Shown here: positions 7,097 to 12,838 of the stretch, piece after piece
Position numbering within the stretch: position 1 is the first letter of the stretch
How the letters are laid out: each line of letters starts with the position of its first letter
Assembly (NCBI RefSeq): GCF_028401955.1
Contig: NZ_JAQOTJ010000025.1
Span: 1 to 41,227 of the forward strand
DNA: 41,227 nt
Source of the DNA: Bacillus sp. BP-3
GTDB lineage: Bacteria > Bacillota > Bacilli > Bacillales > Bacillaceae_G
Direction: 5' to 3'
Made by a program: the position numbers and the translations under genes
Notes under the pieces: model-generated
What the model was told of the DNA's origin: nothing
The model's input: the letters and a program-made list of their open reading frames with translations, nothing else
Databases searched by the model: none

Positions 7097-7295
7097 TTGA
7101 TTCAGCTCCTTCTGTCATAATCTCCAGTGTTGAAAGAGTTTCTTCTATATCTACAATCGTTAATTTCACATCACATATCGATTCACGAAGTGAAATCTCA
7201 TGTTCTTTTATGTTTTTAAGCTTGTATTCATAGTCTTCTAGCTTCCGTTTTTCAACTTTAAGTGATTTTTGTAATTCCTTTATCGCTCGTTTCAA
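7083..7295 (-). CDS. Coiled-coil hypothetical protein, 70 aa, TTG start
   Basis: Not recognised. Strongly helical and charged (KRAIKELQKSLKVEKRKLE then EYKLKNIKEHEI), predicted coiled coil along most of its length. A longer frame from GTG at 7316 has no ribosome site, whereas TTG at 7295 has AAGGAG about 10 bases upstream, so the TTG is chosen. It overlaps erf by 14 bp and probably acts or is expressed with it. Confidence 0.6.
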   Translation of the reverse strand: MKRAIKELQKSLKVEKRKLEDYEYKLKNIKEHEISLRESICDVKLTIVDIEETLSTLEIMTEGAESNEQE

Positions 7296-7302
7296 AATGG
7301 AA

Positions 7303-7572
7303 TCACTCCTTATCACAAGACGGTGTACGTCTTTTTATTCCGATTATCGGTTCTGTGTATCCAGCAAGTTCCAACTGCCTTTGCGCTTTTCTAAATACAT
7401 AATCGATATTTTCGTTTTCCTTTATTAATCCGTTTGATTGCAAATGTTTATTTGGAATCCATACGTTTTGATTTGTACCGTTTAATGTATAACGCTTTGC
7501 AGAATATCTTTTGTAATTGCGATTAATAAGTTGTAATTTAATTCCCTTGTAAAACTGTATCTCTGTATTCAA
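7303..7572 (-). CDS. Hypothetical protein, 89 aa, TTG start
   Basis: Not recognised. Basic, strand-rich N-terminus (NTEIQFYKGIKLQLINRNYK) and a helical C-terminus. TTG start with GAGGTG upstream; the start overlaps the stop of the previous gene (TTTTGA), so it is translationally coupled. No domain could be assigned. Confidence 0.6.
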   Translation of the reverse strand: MNTEIQFYKGIKLQLINRNYKRYSAKRYTLNGTNQNVWIPNKHLQSNGLIKENENIDYVFRKAQRQLELAGYTEPIIGIKRRTPSCDKE

Positions 7573-7745
7573 AACGGAACCACCTCTTCTTGCTTACTAG
7601 CTTCATACACTTCCATAAGTGCCTGTAATCCATATTCATAAGCTACAATTACAGATACATCATCTGGATTGTTTGCTTTTTTATATCGTTCAACTAAACT
7701 CTTCATAATTTGAATTTCCGATTCGATTTTTGTTTGTAAAGACAT
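7569..7745 (-). CDS. Hypothetical helical protein, 58 aa
   Basis: Not recognised. Helical peptide starting MSLQTKIESEIQIMKSL and ending K-Q-E-E-V-V-P-F. The ATG at 7745 is chosen over an upstream start at 7784 because AGGAG sits 6-7 bases before it and the longer frame would run into the neighbour. Part of the early operon. Confidence 0.6.
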   Translation of the reverse strand: MSLQTKIESEIQIMKSLVERYKKANNPDDVSVIVAYEYGLQALMEVYEASKQEEVVPF

Positions 7746-7746
7746 C

Positions 7747-7959
7747 TCACTCTCCTGCCTTTCTAACCATGAACCCAAGAACACTTGTTAAATACTCAAC
7801 TGCATTTTCTTTTAAGACGACACTTCCGTCTGGTGCAATAAGGATTTCATCACCACAAAGCACTTCCATTCCGCATTCATCTTCAACTGGAACTGGTTCA
7901 TATTCTTGAGAATCACGAATTCCGTAACCATTGTGCATAACCATTGCGTTTTCAATCAT
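7747..7959 (-). CDS. YqaI-like phage protein, 70 aa
   Basis: 70 residues starting MIENAMVMHNGYG. The pattern M-(I/V)-E-N-x-M-V at the start and C-G-D-E-I-(L)-x-P-D-G-S-V-V-L-K-E-N-A-V-E-Y-L later resembles YqaI of the B. subtilis skin element, a small phage-type protein of unknown function. The start at 7959 has GAGGTGAAAG upstream and lies 10 bp after the previous stop; the longer open frame to 8046 has no ribosome site. Confidence 0.6.
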   Translation of the reverse strand: MIENAMVMHNGYGIRDSQEYEPVPVEDECGMEVLCGDEILIAPDGSVVLKENAVEYLTSVLGFMVRKAGE

Positions 7960-7969
7960 ATCTTTCACC

Positions 7970-8215
7970 TCATCCGATTCGTTTGCCACAATCAACGCAG
8001 TAATCATATTGCGGTTCCATGACTGCTTCACCCGGGATATATCCATAATGTATATTTATATTTTTGTGTTTACATTTAGCTTGTTTTTCTTTCTTTTTCT
8101 GTTCTAAAACAACCGAACAATACTGTTCTTCATGGACTTTTGCGCCATGTTTAGTAAGAAGACGTTTTCCGCAATGATCACATTGATATAAAGTTTGATT
8201 TGTCAAAACTTTCAT
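7970..8215 (-). CDS. Small zinc-finger protein, 81 aa
   Basis: 81 residues with an N-terminal C2H2/C2HC-like finger: CDHCGKRLLTKHGAKVHEE, then Y-C. A second pair of clusters (C-K-H-K, then Y-C-V-D-C-G-K-R) at the C-terminus could bind a second zinc. The lysine-rich middle suggests nucleic-acid binding. The ATG follows AAGGAGG by about 8 bases. First gene after the structured intergenic region at 8216-8417. Confidence 0.75.
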   Translation of the reverse strand: MKVLTNQTLYQCDHCGKRLLTKHGAKVHEEQYCSVVLEQKKKEKQAKCKHKNINIHYGYIPGEAVMEPQYDYCVDCGKRIG

Positions 8216-8248
8216 CTTAATTTCCTCCTTCTATTTGGAGAACCGACA

Positions 8249-8257
8249 TGATATAAT
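8249..8257 (+). promoter_or_regulatory. Extended -10 promoter, plus strand
   Basis: TGATATAAT (TG-n-TATAAT) lies on the plus strand inside a minus-strand operon; the -35 is poor, as is usual for extended -10 promoters. It points at the hairpin-plus-T terminator 40 bp downstream. Confidence 0.4.
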
Positions 8258-8263
8258 TGACTT

Positions 8264-8321
8264 ACTTTAAAAAATATTTTGGTTCTCCAGAAGCGTCCCG
8301 CTGCATCGGGGCGCTTTTCTC
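8264..8321 (+). ncRNA. Candidate small antisense-strand RNA ending in an intrinsic terminator
   Basis: A plus-strand transcript from the TGATATAAT box would run about 57 nt and end at a GC-rich hairpin: aagcg/cgctt (8291-8295, 8312-8316) with inner cccg/cggg, followed by TTTTCTCGTTTT. No plus-strand gene precedes this terminator, so it needs another explanation. ggttctcc at 8281-8288 is complementary to ggagaacc at 8236-8243 in the leader of the zinc-finger gene. Confidence 0.4.
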
Positions 8322-8332
8322 GTTTTATTGAT

Positions 8333-8394
8333 GCTGTACGCATCGTCATGACCAGAAACGATGTGGGGAGTTGTGTGCCTCGTTCCCGATCATG
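8333..8394. other. Intergenic structured element with perfect 8-bp arms
   Basis: CGTCATGA and TCATGACG form perfect arms closing an internal AACGA...TCGTT stem; a small gatgc/gcatc hairpin precedes it. It occupies the gap between the 56-aa gene (8418-8588) and the zinc-finger gene, and could fold in either strand's transcript. Nature unknown. Confidence 0.4.
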
Positions 8395-8417
8395 ACGACA
8401 AGCACAGTAGGCTTGTC

Positions 8418-8588
8418 CTATTTCAGCAATACTTCCAATACTTCTTTACCGCAGCGACGATGTTCTTCATGCCATCTGGCCATTCCATGACGATCTCCGC
8501 GTAACTCAGCGATAAGTTCCTTCAGCGCGTACTGTGACATACATTCATTTCGTGTTTCTATAAACTGTTTATGATTGATTTCGTTCAT
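8418..8588 (-). CDS. Hypothetical protein, 56 aa
   Basis: Not recognised. Small polar helical protein (MNEINHKQFIETRNECMSQY) with His/Arg-rich middle (GDRHGMARWHEEHRR). AAAGGAG precedes the ATG. Translation is coupled to the upstream membrane peptide, whose stop overlaps this start (ATGA-type overlap at 8585-8588). Confidence 0.6.
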   Translation of the reverse strand: MNEINHKQFIETRNECMSQYALKELIAELRGDRHGMARWHEEHRRCGKEVLEVLLK

Positions 8589-8689
8589 CGTTCCATCTCC
8601 TTTGTTAAGCGTTTAATAGGCTTGTCCAAAAGCATTACAGCAAGACCGATAAGCGGAAAAATCAGACCGATTAATAAATTTTCATTCAT
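8585..8689 (-). CDS. Single-pass membrane micropeptide, 34 aa
   Basis: Encodes MNENLLIGLIFPLIGLAVML and then a charged tail (DKPIKRLTKEMER): one transmembrane helix with a basic cytoplasmic end. AGGAG lies 8 bases before the ATG. It overlaps the next start by 4 bp. A role in the membrane during early infection is possible but unproven. Confidence 0.55.
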   Translation of the reverse strand: MNENLLIGLIFPLIGLAVMLLDKPIKRLTKEMER

Positions 8690-8746
8690 TTTATTCACTC
8701 CTATTAATATCGTTTTCTGATACTCTTAGGTGCTAGATTGCTTGAT

Positions 8747-9481
8747 TTATGCTGTTGCACTTCCTTTATTCAGAAGCTTGTCCGCTACTCGTACAGCATC
8801 TTCTAGTTGATTTGTAAGCGATAAATACTGTGGTCGTGAAAGTTCTTTCAAACCATGTTTTTCTTTATAATTTGTAATTTTTAACTTTAAGTTCGTTCTG
8901 TACGCTGTGTTAAATGCGTCTGTAAAAGCTCTCCATGCGCTTGAGATAGTCATCTTTTCTTGATGTGCATATCGTTTAATCATTTTGTTTAAGCGTTGTT
9001 GTAAGTCACCTACTGTATCGATTCTGTCGTAGTTATCTAATCTGTGTTGAACAGTAGTTACTTGTTGTTCAAGTTGAATCATTTTTTGTTCTTGTACTAC
9101 CATTTGGTTGATTGCCATTTGTAAAGCTTGCAATGGTGAATTTGGTTGTTGTTGCTGTTTTTTGATTTGTTCTTCCATATTTTCAAACTGTGTAACATAT
9201 GCTGCTGTAAAGAGAATTCCTTTTTCGCCAGTTAACTTGTTTGCTACCATGTCGCAACCTTTTCGAGTTAAAAGGTAGCATCTGTTTTCTTTCCCACTTG
9301 TATCTTTATAACTGTTAGTAATGAAGAAATCAGCTGAACGCATTTTTGCGTTGAGTAAAACTTGTGAGTAATTATCAATACTTCTAATTAAATCTGAATG
9401 GCGTTTATCAACCATTTCAGCAACTTCCTTACTCCCTACTAACAATTGGCCATTTTTATTAACGATTTGTAATTGATTCAT
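8747..9481 (-). CDS. Rha/ORF6C-type antirepressor
   Basis: 244 residues. The N-terminal Rha-type domain (1-100) has the patterns L-L-V-G-S-K-E-V-A-E-M-V-D-K-R-H, then CYLLTRKGCDMVANKLTGEK, typical of phage pRha regulators. A glutamine-rich coiled coil (about 105-150) follows. The C-terminal ORF6C domain (about 165-240) contains MTISSAWRAFTDAFNTAYRT and a leucine-rich end. Such proteins act as antirepressors or early regulators. It is the first long gene downstream of the Cro-type regulator, with a shared operator-like motif just upstream (9511-9521). AAAAGGAG precedes the ATG. Confidence 0.85.
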   Translation of the reverse strand: MNQLQIVNKNGQLLVGSKEVAEMVDKRHSDLIRSIDNYSQVLLNAKMRSADFFITNSYKDTSGKENRCYLLTRKGCDMVANKLTGEKGILFTAAYVTQFENMEEQIKKQQQQPNSPLQALQMAINQMVVQEQKMIQLEQQVTTVQHRLDNYDRIDTVGDLQQRLNKMIKRYAHQEKMTISSAWRAFTDAFNTAYRTNLKLKITNYKEKHGLKELSRPQYLSLTNQLEDAVRVADKLLNKGSATA

Positions 9482-9510
9482 TTTCTTCTCTCCTTTTAAT
9501 AGTTACCTAC

Positions 9511-9521
9511 GGTAGTCGATG
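9511..9521 (+). promoter_or_regulatory. Operator-like site 1 (GGTAGTCGATG) upstream of the antirepressor
   Basis: One of three copies of a GTAGTCG(A/T)T core in the switch region. It lies between the Cro-type gene and the antirepressor, where repressor binding could modulate expression of the latter. Confidence 0.5.
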
Positions 9522-9540
9522 TTTCCAAAAAAAATTCCAC

Positions 9541-9759
9541 TCATGGTGTACTTTTTATTAATAATTCGTCTGTCGGAACCCCTAGAATCTCTGACAATCT
9601 ACCTAGTTTATCGATGCTTGGTTGCCTAAAACCTCTTTCTATATGACCATAAGTACTTTTGTGGCAATTAAGCTGTTTCGCCACATAACTATGACTGTAT
9701 CCGAGGTTCTTTCTCAATTCTCTAGCTTTTTCTGTATTCAATTTTATTGTTTGAATCAT
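9541..9759 (-). CDS. Cro-like XRE regulator, 72 aa
   Basis: A single helix-turn-helix domain: A-R-E-L-R-K-N-L-G-Y-S-H-S-Y-V-A-K-Q-L, then STYGHIERGFRQPSIDKL and the XRE end LSEILGVPTDELL. At 72 residues with no extra domain it fits a Cro-type repressor. It is divergent from the CI-like gene at 9934. The ATG at 9759 (GGGTGA upstream) is preferred over GTG at 9768. Its promoter candidate is TTTACT (9820-9815), an 18-bp spacer and TATGAT (9796-9791). Confidence 0.8.
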   Translation of the reverse strand: MIQTIKLNTEKARELRKNLGYSHSYVAKQLNCHKSTYGHIERGFRQPSIDKLGRLSEILGVPTDELLIKSTP

Positions 9760-9790
9760 TGTAATCACCCTTGTTTATTTCGTTGAATTC

Positions 9791-9820
9791 ATCATAACAC
9801 CATCGACTACTTTTAGTAAA
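9791..9820 (-). promoter_or_regulatory. Early (PR-like) promoter with operator in its spacer
   Basis: On the minus strand TTTACT, 18 bp, TATGAT. The spacer holds operator-like site 2 (GTAGTCGATG, 9801-9811), so a bound repressor would block RNA polymerase. Drives the Cro-like and early genes. Confidence 0.55.
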
Positions 9821-9866
9821 CCCCTAAAATAAAATTTTTTGGTAAAATTTAAAAAAGGTTGTCTCT

Positions 9867-9909
9867 GAGTAGTCGTTTCTGTTAGTTTATATATAGAATG
9901 GTATATAAT
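9867..9909 (+). promoter_or_regulatory. Repressor (PRM-like) promoter and operator-like site 3
   Basis: GAGTAGTCGTTTC (9867-9879) is the third copy of the GTAGTCG core. It is followed by TTAGTT (9882-9887), a 16-bp spacer and TATAAT (9904-9909), a plausible promoter for the CI-like gene starting at 9934. Confidence 0.5.
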
Positions 9910-9933
9910 TTATTTATAAAAGGGGAATTTTAG

Positions 9934-10293
9934 ATGGAGAACGCTATCGGCAAACGTGTAAAAGAAATACGTGCTGAATTAAAAATGAGTCAGAGTCAAT
10001 TTGCAGAATCTATAGGAGTAAGTAAATCACTAATATCATTGATAGAGTTAGGAAGAAAAAACCCTTCTATAGAAACAATAAATAAAATTGCTAACAAAGG
10101 TAATGTAAGTATTGATTATGTTATGGGGTTATCTGATAACAAAAACATAGAAGAAAATCAGTCTTCAGGTGTAATGTTAGAACTTCAACACTATATAAAC
10201 AAAGTTGAAAAATTCGATGATGAAACAAAAGAATTCGCTATCAAAAAGATAAAAGCTTTAATTTATGGTCTTGATCTAGAAAATGAGAAATAA
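9934..10293 (+). CDS. CI-like XRE lysogeny repressor, 119 aa
   Basis: N-terminal XRE helix-turn-helix (about 5-62): RVKEIRAELKMSQSQFAESI, then G-V-S-K-S-L-I-S-L-I-E-L-G-R-K-N-P-S, ending SIDYVMGLSD. A short C-terminal helical tail (75-119) may mediate dimerisation; there is no LexA-like Ser-Lys autoprotease, so induction must not rely on self-cleavage. AAAAGGGG precedes the ATG. Divergent from the Cro-like gene and followed by an intrinsic terminator. A second repressor-type gene is at 12463. Confidence 0.8.
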   Translation: MENAIGKRVKEIRAELKMSQSQFAESIGVSKSLISLIELGRKNPSIETINKIANKGNVSIDYVMGLSDNKNIEENQSSGVMLELQHYINKVEKFDDETKEFAIKKIKALIYGLDLENEK

Positions 10294-10334
10294 AAAAGGT
10301 GATTGATAGCTACTGCTAACAATCACTTTTTTTT
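10290..10334 (+). terminator. Intrinsic terminator after the CI-like repressor
   Basis: Hairpin aaaaaaggtgattg / caatcacttttttt with a loop of about 15 nt and a run of eight T. It ends the repressor transcript and may also act on convergent minus-strand transcription. Confidence 0.75.
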
Positions 10335-10459
10335 ATATTCATTTTTGTTTCACAATCATCTAATATTTTATCAATCTCTTTCAAAGCAATAATTGCTTGG
10401 TTATCACCTTTTTTTGCTATATCAATTAATAATTGAATCCCAACTGTATAATCTCCCAT
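10316..10459 (-). CDS. Hypothetical protein downstream of aimP, 47 aa
   Basis: Small helical, soluble peptide (MGDYTVGIQLLIDIAKKGDN). GGGGGT lies 7 bases before the ATG at 10459; an ATG at 10465 would add two residues. It is the only frame between the arbitrium pair and the convergent repressor gene, roughly where SPbeta-type phages keep aimX. Its 3' end overlaps the repressor terminator. Coding status is uncertain. Confidence 0.45.
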   Translation of the reverse strand: MGDYTVGIQLLIDIAKKGDNQAIIALKEIDKILDDCETKMNIKKSDC

Positions 10460-10514
10460 TAACATTACCCCCAATTAGTTATATACATGAAAAGTTTGTG
10501 AATTATTCACATTC

Positions 10515-10549
10515 ATTGAACTTTTGTTTTTTTTTATTAAAAGTTCAAT
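10515..10549. promoter_or_regulatory. Perfect 11-bp inverted repeat downstream of aimP (candidate AimR operator)
   Basis: Arms attgaactttt (10515-10525) and aaaagttcaat (10539-10549) around a 13-base T-rich spacer. The T run is inside the loop, so it is not a normal terminator. In SPbeta-like phages AimR binds an inverted repeat near aimX, downstream of aimP; this site has the same position. Assignment is inferred. Confidence 0.4.
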
Positions 10550-10566
10550 AACCCTTAAAACAACGA

Positions 10567-10600
10567 ATGACATCTCCTATATAGAAGATGTCATCCTGCA
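10567..10600 (-). terminator. Hairpin terminator after aimR-aimP
   Basis: atgacatct (10567-10575) and agatgtcat (10586-10594) form a perfect 9-bp stem with a 10-base loop; on the minus strand it is followed by the U-rich tcgttgtttt. It probably ends or attenuates the aimRP message, leaving downstream sequence as a conditional transcript. Confidence 0.5.
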
Positions 10601-10616
10601 TAAAATATATATTAAG

Positions 10617-10766
10617 TTAAATTCCTGTACCAGGATCATACATAAGCATTGTATTATTTTGAGCATCCTTAGCTATTTGTTTTGGTTGCTCTTTATTGTC
10701 AGCATGTGCGAATAGAAATCCGCTAGCTAACGCTACGCTTGTGATTAGCGATAGTACTTTTTTCAT
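10617..10766 (-). CDS. aimP: Arbitrium peptide precursor AimP, 49 aa
   Basis: Pre-peptide with a Sec signal (MKK then LSLITSVALASGFLFAHA), a polar pro-region (D-N-K-E-Q-P-K-Q) and the C-terminus M-Y-D-P-G-T-G-I. In the arbitrium family the last six residues are released and re-imported by Opp; that would give DPGTGI here, with Gly at position 5 as in GMPRGA and SAIRGA. It starts 6 bp after the aimR stop, with GGGTGA upstream, which is the canonical aimR-aimP order. The peptide signals lysogen density and favours lysogeny. Confidence 0.85.
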   Translation of the reverse strand: MKKVLSLITSVALASGFLFAHADNKEQPKQIAKDAQNNTMLMYDPGTGI

Positions 10767-10772
10767 TTAGCA

Positions 10773-11930
10773 TCACCCGACTAAATTATAGCATTTATGG
10801 GACATTATGCCTAGGTGTTTTTTCGGTAAAAACGAATAGAAAATGTTTGATGATCTCTCGAATAAATCGAGAGCTGCGCTTAAAATTTCCGAATCATTAC
10901 CTTTAGCAATTCCTAGATAAGTTAACCCAAACGCACTAAGACTTCCATTTTTATTTAAAACATCATGAAGTATCTCTATTGCCTTTTCGTTATTTCCTTT
11001 TTGAATTTCTAAATATGCTTTTTCTACATCGTCTAAAGGATTAAGTTCATGGAGATCTACCTTCCAATAGATTTTCAAAAAATCTATTGTGTTTAAAATC
11101 ATGTTCCTTCTCTTCCTCATTTGGTTACCAGGACCTGTTGAAATGATATTCTCTGCTAACTGCAAGTATTTTAATGATTTTAGGTAATCAGTAAAGATAT
11201 AAGACTCTCCTAAAATTCCATAAGCTGTCGCTCTAAATATAGGGAATAATTTATGTGTTTTTTCATCATTAATAATTCCATGACATATTTTACGTAATTC
11301 ATCTATTTCTCCACAAGTTAAAAGTCCATATATGACAGCTTCTTGTATTTTGAATGTTAAAAAATCCTTTATATACCCTGTTTTTAATTCTTCTACTTTT
11401 TGGTGTAAATATTCAGAAAGTCTAATCATCGATTTATAATTCTTTTGATCATATCTAATATGAAGTTTAACTATTCCTTGAAGTATTTCCATTTCTGTAT
11501 CGTTTGTTTTAATCACTTTTGTTTTCTCTTTATATTTTTCCATCAAACTATCACCAGAAAGAATTCCTTTATATCGTAAACAAATTAATTCACAAATTGT
11601 GGCCCAATGGTGATGCTTGTTTTGCATTTGAATAAACTCATCTAACATATCCAATTCACCATGAGATAAAAAGTAATACATGGCTATTTTCTTATTTCCT
11701 GGTCTCGTTAAAAAACTCGAATACTCTCTGCAAAACTCTCTTCTAACACTAATTTCATCAGGGTAAACTTCTTTTAACATTTCTCCATATTTGTTAAATG
11801 GTAACTGATGTTTACCTTTCAAAAAACGAGAAAGCGTAGCTCCGTCTATATCCATTTTATTTACCATCTTACTTCGATTGATATTTTTCTTATCCATATC
11901 TTCTGAGAGTTTGGTCAATACTTTTTCCAC
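10773..11930 (-). CDS. aimR: Arbitrium receptor and transcription regulator AimR
   Basis: 385 residues, close to the 386 of SPbeta AimR. An N-terminal helix-turn-helix (about 17-45: INRSKMVNKMDIDGATLSRF) is followed by the family pattern Y-P-D-x-x-x-x-R-x-F-C (here EVYPDEISVRREFCREY) and then a TPR-like helical array to the end, including YIFTDYLKSLKYLQLAEN. RRNPP-family receptor: free AimR activates the lytic branch and AimP peptide switches it off. GTG start at 11930 with GAGGAGG 8 bases upstream. Directly followed by a secreted pre-peptide gene. NprR or Rap is less likely given length, HTH and neighbour. Confidence 0.87.
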   Translation of the reverse strand: MEKVLTKLSEDMDKKNINRSKMVNKMDIDGATLSRFLKGKHQLPFNKYGEMLKEVYPDEISVRREFCREYSSFLTRPGNKKIAMYYFLSHGELDMLDEFIQMQNKHHHWATICELICLRYKGILSGDSLMEKYKEKTKVIKTNDTEMEILQGIVKLHIRYDQKNYKSMIRLSEYLHQKVEELKTGYIKDFLTFKIQEAVIYGLLTCGEIDELRKICHGIINDEKTHKLFPIFRATAYGILGESYIFTDYLKSLKYLQLAENIISTGPGNQMRKRRNMILNTIDFLKIYWKVDLHELNPLDDVEKAYLEIQKGNNEKAIEILHDVLNKNGSLSAFGLTYLGIAKGNDSEILSAALDLFERSSNIFYSFLPKKHLGIMSHKCYNLVG

Positions 11931-12020
11931 TTTTTGTTCCTCCTCACGGAACAAAAGACATCGCTCGTCTTTCTCAACTTTTTACAGGGAATTCATACCA
12001 TTGATGTGTTATACGTAATT

Positions 12021-12060
12021 CGGTTATGTTATAATTAGTGTGTTACTAATACAGTAACCG
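12021..12060. promoter_or_regulatory. Divergent promoter region with nested palindromes between aimR and an ncRNA
   Basis: Plus strand: extended -10 TGTTATAAT (12027-12035). Minus strand, toward aimR: TTACTG, 18 bp, TATAAC (12057 to 12028). The two -10 boxes overlap, so the promoters should compete. Nested inverted repeats cover them: CGGTTA/TAACCG (12021-12026, 12055-12060), ATTAGT/ACTAAT and GTTACT/AGTAAC. A regulator binding here would control both directions. Confidence 0.5.
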
Positions 12061-12156
12061 AAGAAGACTTTACGGCAGGTTGTTCTCCCTTTGTGAGTCG
12101 GGCGAACGGTATAAGAGTGCGTCACCACTACTTATACACGCTGTGAGTCTTTTTTT
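12042..12156 (+). ncRNA. Structured non-coding RNA divergent from aimR
   Basis: About 115 nt from an extended -10 promoter to a T7 run. Folds by eye: gttact/agtaac at the 5' end; a closing stem of agact (12065-12069) with agtct (12146-12150) and cag/ctg; an inner gttc-ccc/ggg-gaac hairpin; and gtataagagtg / cact-a-cttatac with a 6-base loop. The closing stem plus T7 doubles as terminator. No credible frame inside. It may belong to a known Bacillus plasmid RNA family, which I cannot check. Confidence 0.6.
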
Positions 12157-12345
12157 CGTTCCAAATTTTTTTATGTTTCCATAATAACACAATTTTCAGA
12201 CGCCTTTTTATTGTAGTTGTCTGAAAATTATTGAGAAAAATCATTTTATGCATTTAAATCAGCAATCATGCGGTAATCTGACAAATATGCAATTTTGCAT
12301 ATCGATATCTTACATTTCCATTTTACCATATGAAGAACGTAAATA

Positions 12346-12357
12346 GAACGTTTGTTC
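12346..12357. promoter_or_regulatory. LexA (DinR)-type SOS box
   Basis: GAACGTTTGTTC fits the Gram-positive core GAAC-N4-GTTC, flanked by A and T. A half-site-like AGAACGTA lies 10 bp upstream. It is about 100 bp ahead of the XRE gene at 12463 and could tie induction to DNA damage. Confidence 0.55.
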
Positions 12358-12425
12358 TTAAAAATATTTTCCAAATAGAAACTTTATAGGACAATTATAC
12401 CTTAATGGCAGTTAAACGACCAATA

Positions 12426-12455
12426 TTAGTAGTATAGTTGATTAGTATTTATAAT
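12426..12455 (+). promoter_or_regulatory. Promoter producing a probable leaderless mRNA
   Basis: TTAGTA (12426-12431), 18 bp, TATAAT (12450-12455). The predicted transcription start falls at about 12462-12463, the A of the ATG, and no Shine-Dalgarno sequence precedes the gene. Confidence 0.5.
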
Positions 12456-12462
12456 TTTGATT

Positions 12463-12807
12463 ATGGAACATTTTGGACAAATTCTAAAGAAACTAAGAAA
12501 ATCACGAGGACTTACTCAAGAACAATTGGCTCATAAATTGAATTTGAGTAGAAGTCAGATCAAGAATTGGGAAACAGATAGGTATCAACCAGACATCGAT
12601 ATTTTAGTTACAATCGCCTCCTTTTTCAATGTATCTGTAAACGTTCTGATTGGCTTTCAGAGCGATTTTAAAGATGAACCATTACAAGAACTATTATCTC
12701 ATGCTCAATCAACGTATGCAGCGTTAGATGAGCTTCAGAGAGAACGATTCTGCAAACAGGTCTCTTTATTTATCAAAATGGTAGACGAAAATAAAGAAAC
12801 ATTTTGA
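12463..12807 (+). CDS. XRE-family repressor, probably leaderless, 114 aa
   Basis: Helix-turn-helix at about 4-60: FGQILKKLRKSRGLTQEQLA, H-K-L-N-L-S-R-S-Q-I-K-N-W-E, ending N-V-S-V-N-V-L-I-G-F. A helical C-terminal segment (70-114) resembles that of plasmid and phage repressors of 110-120 residues. It has no ribosome site, but a TATAAT box ends 7 bases before the ATG, so the message may begin at the start codon, as for lambda cI from PRM. Neighbours: arbitrium genes, the LexA-type box and a DUF3862 gene. It could be the main lysogeny repressor, a plasmid-state regulator or an immunity protein. Confidence 0.78.
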   Translation: MEHFGQILKKLRKSRGLTQEQLAHKLNLSRSQIKNWETDRYQPDIDILVTIASFFNVSVNVLIGFQSDFKDEPLQELLSHAQSTYAALDELQRERFCKQVSLFIKMVDENKETF

Positions 12808-12838
12808 TTTAGATACATTGTAAGGGAAAATGTTTCCA

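Noticed and set aside
7746-8046. Longer start for the YqaI-like protein at 8046
   Set aside because: No ribosome site there and deep overlap with the zinc-finger gene; the ATG at 7959 has GAGGTGA and matches the expected family start.
10773-11930. Rap or NprR/PlcR-type quorum regulator instead of AimR
   Set aside because: Length, N-terminal HTH type, Y-P-D...F-C pattern and a six-residue-type pre-peptide directly downstream fit AimR better.
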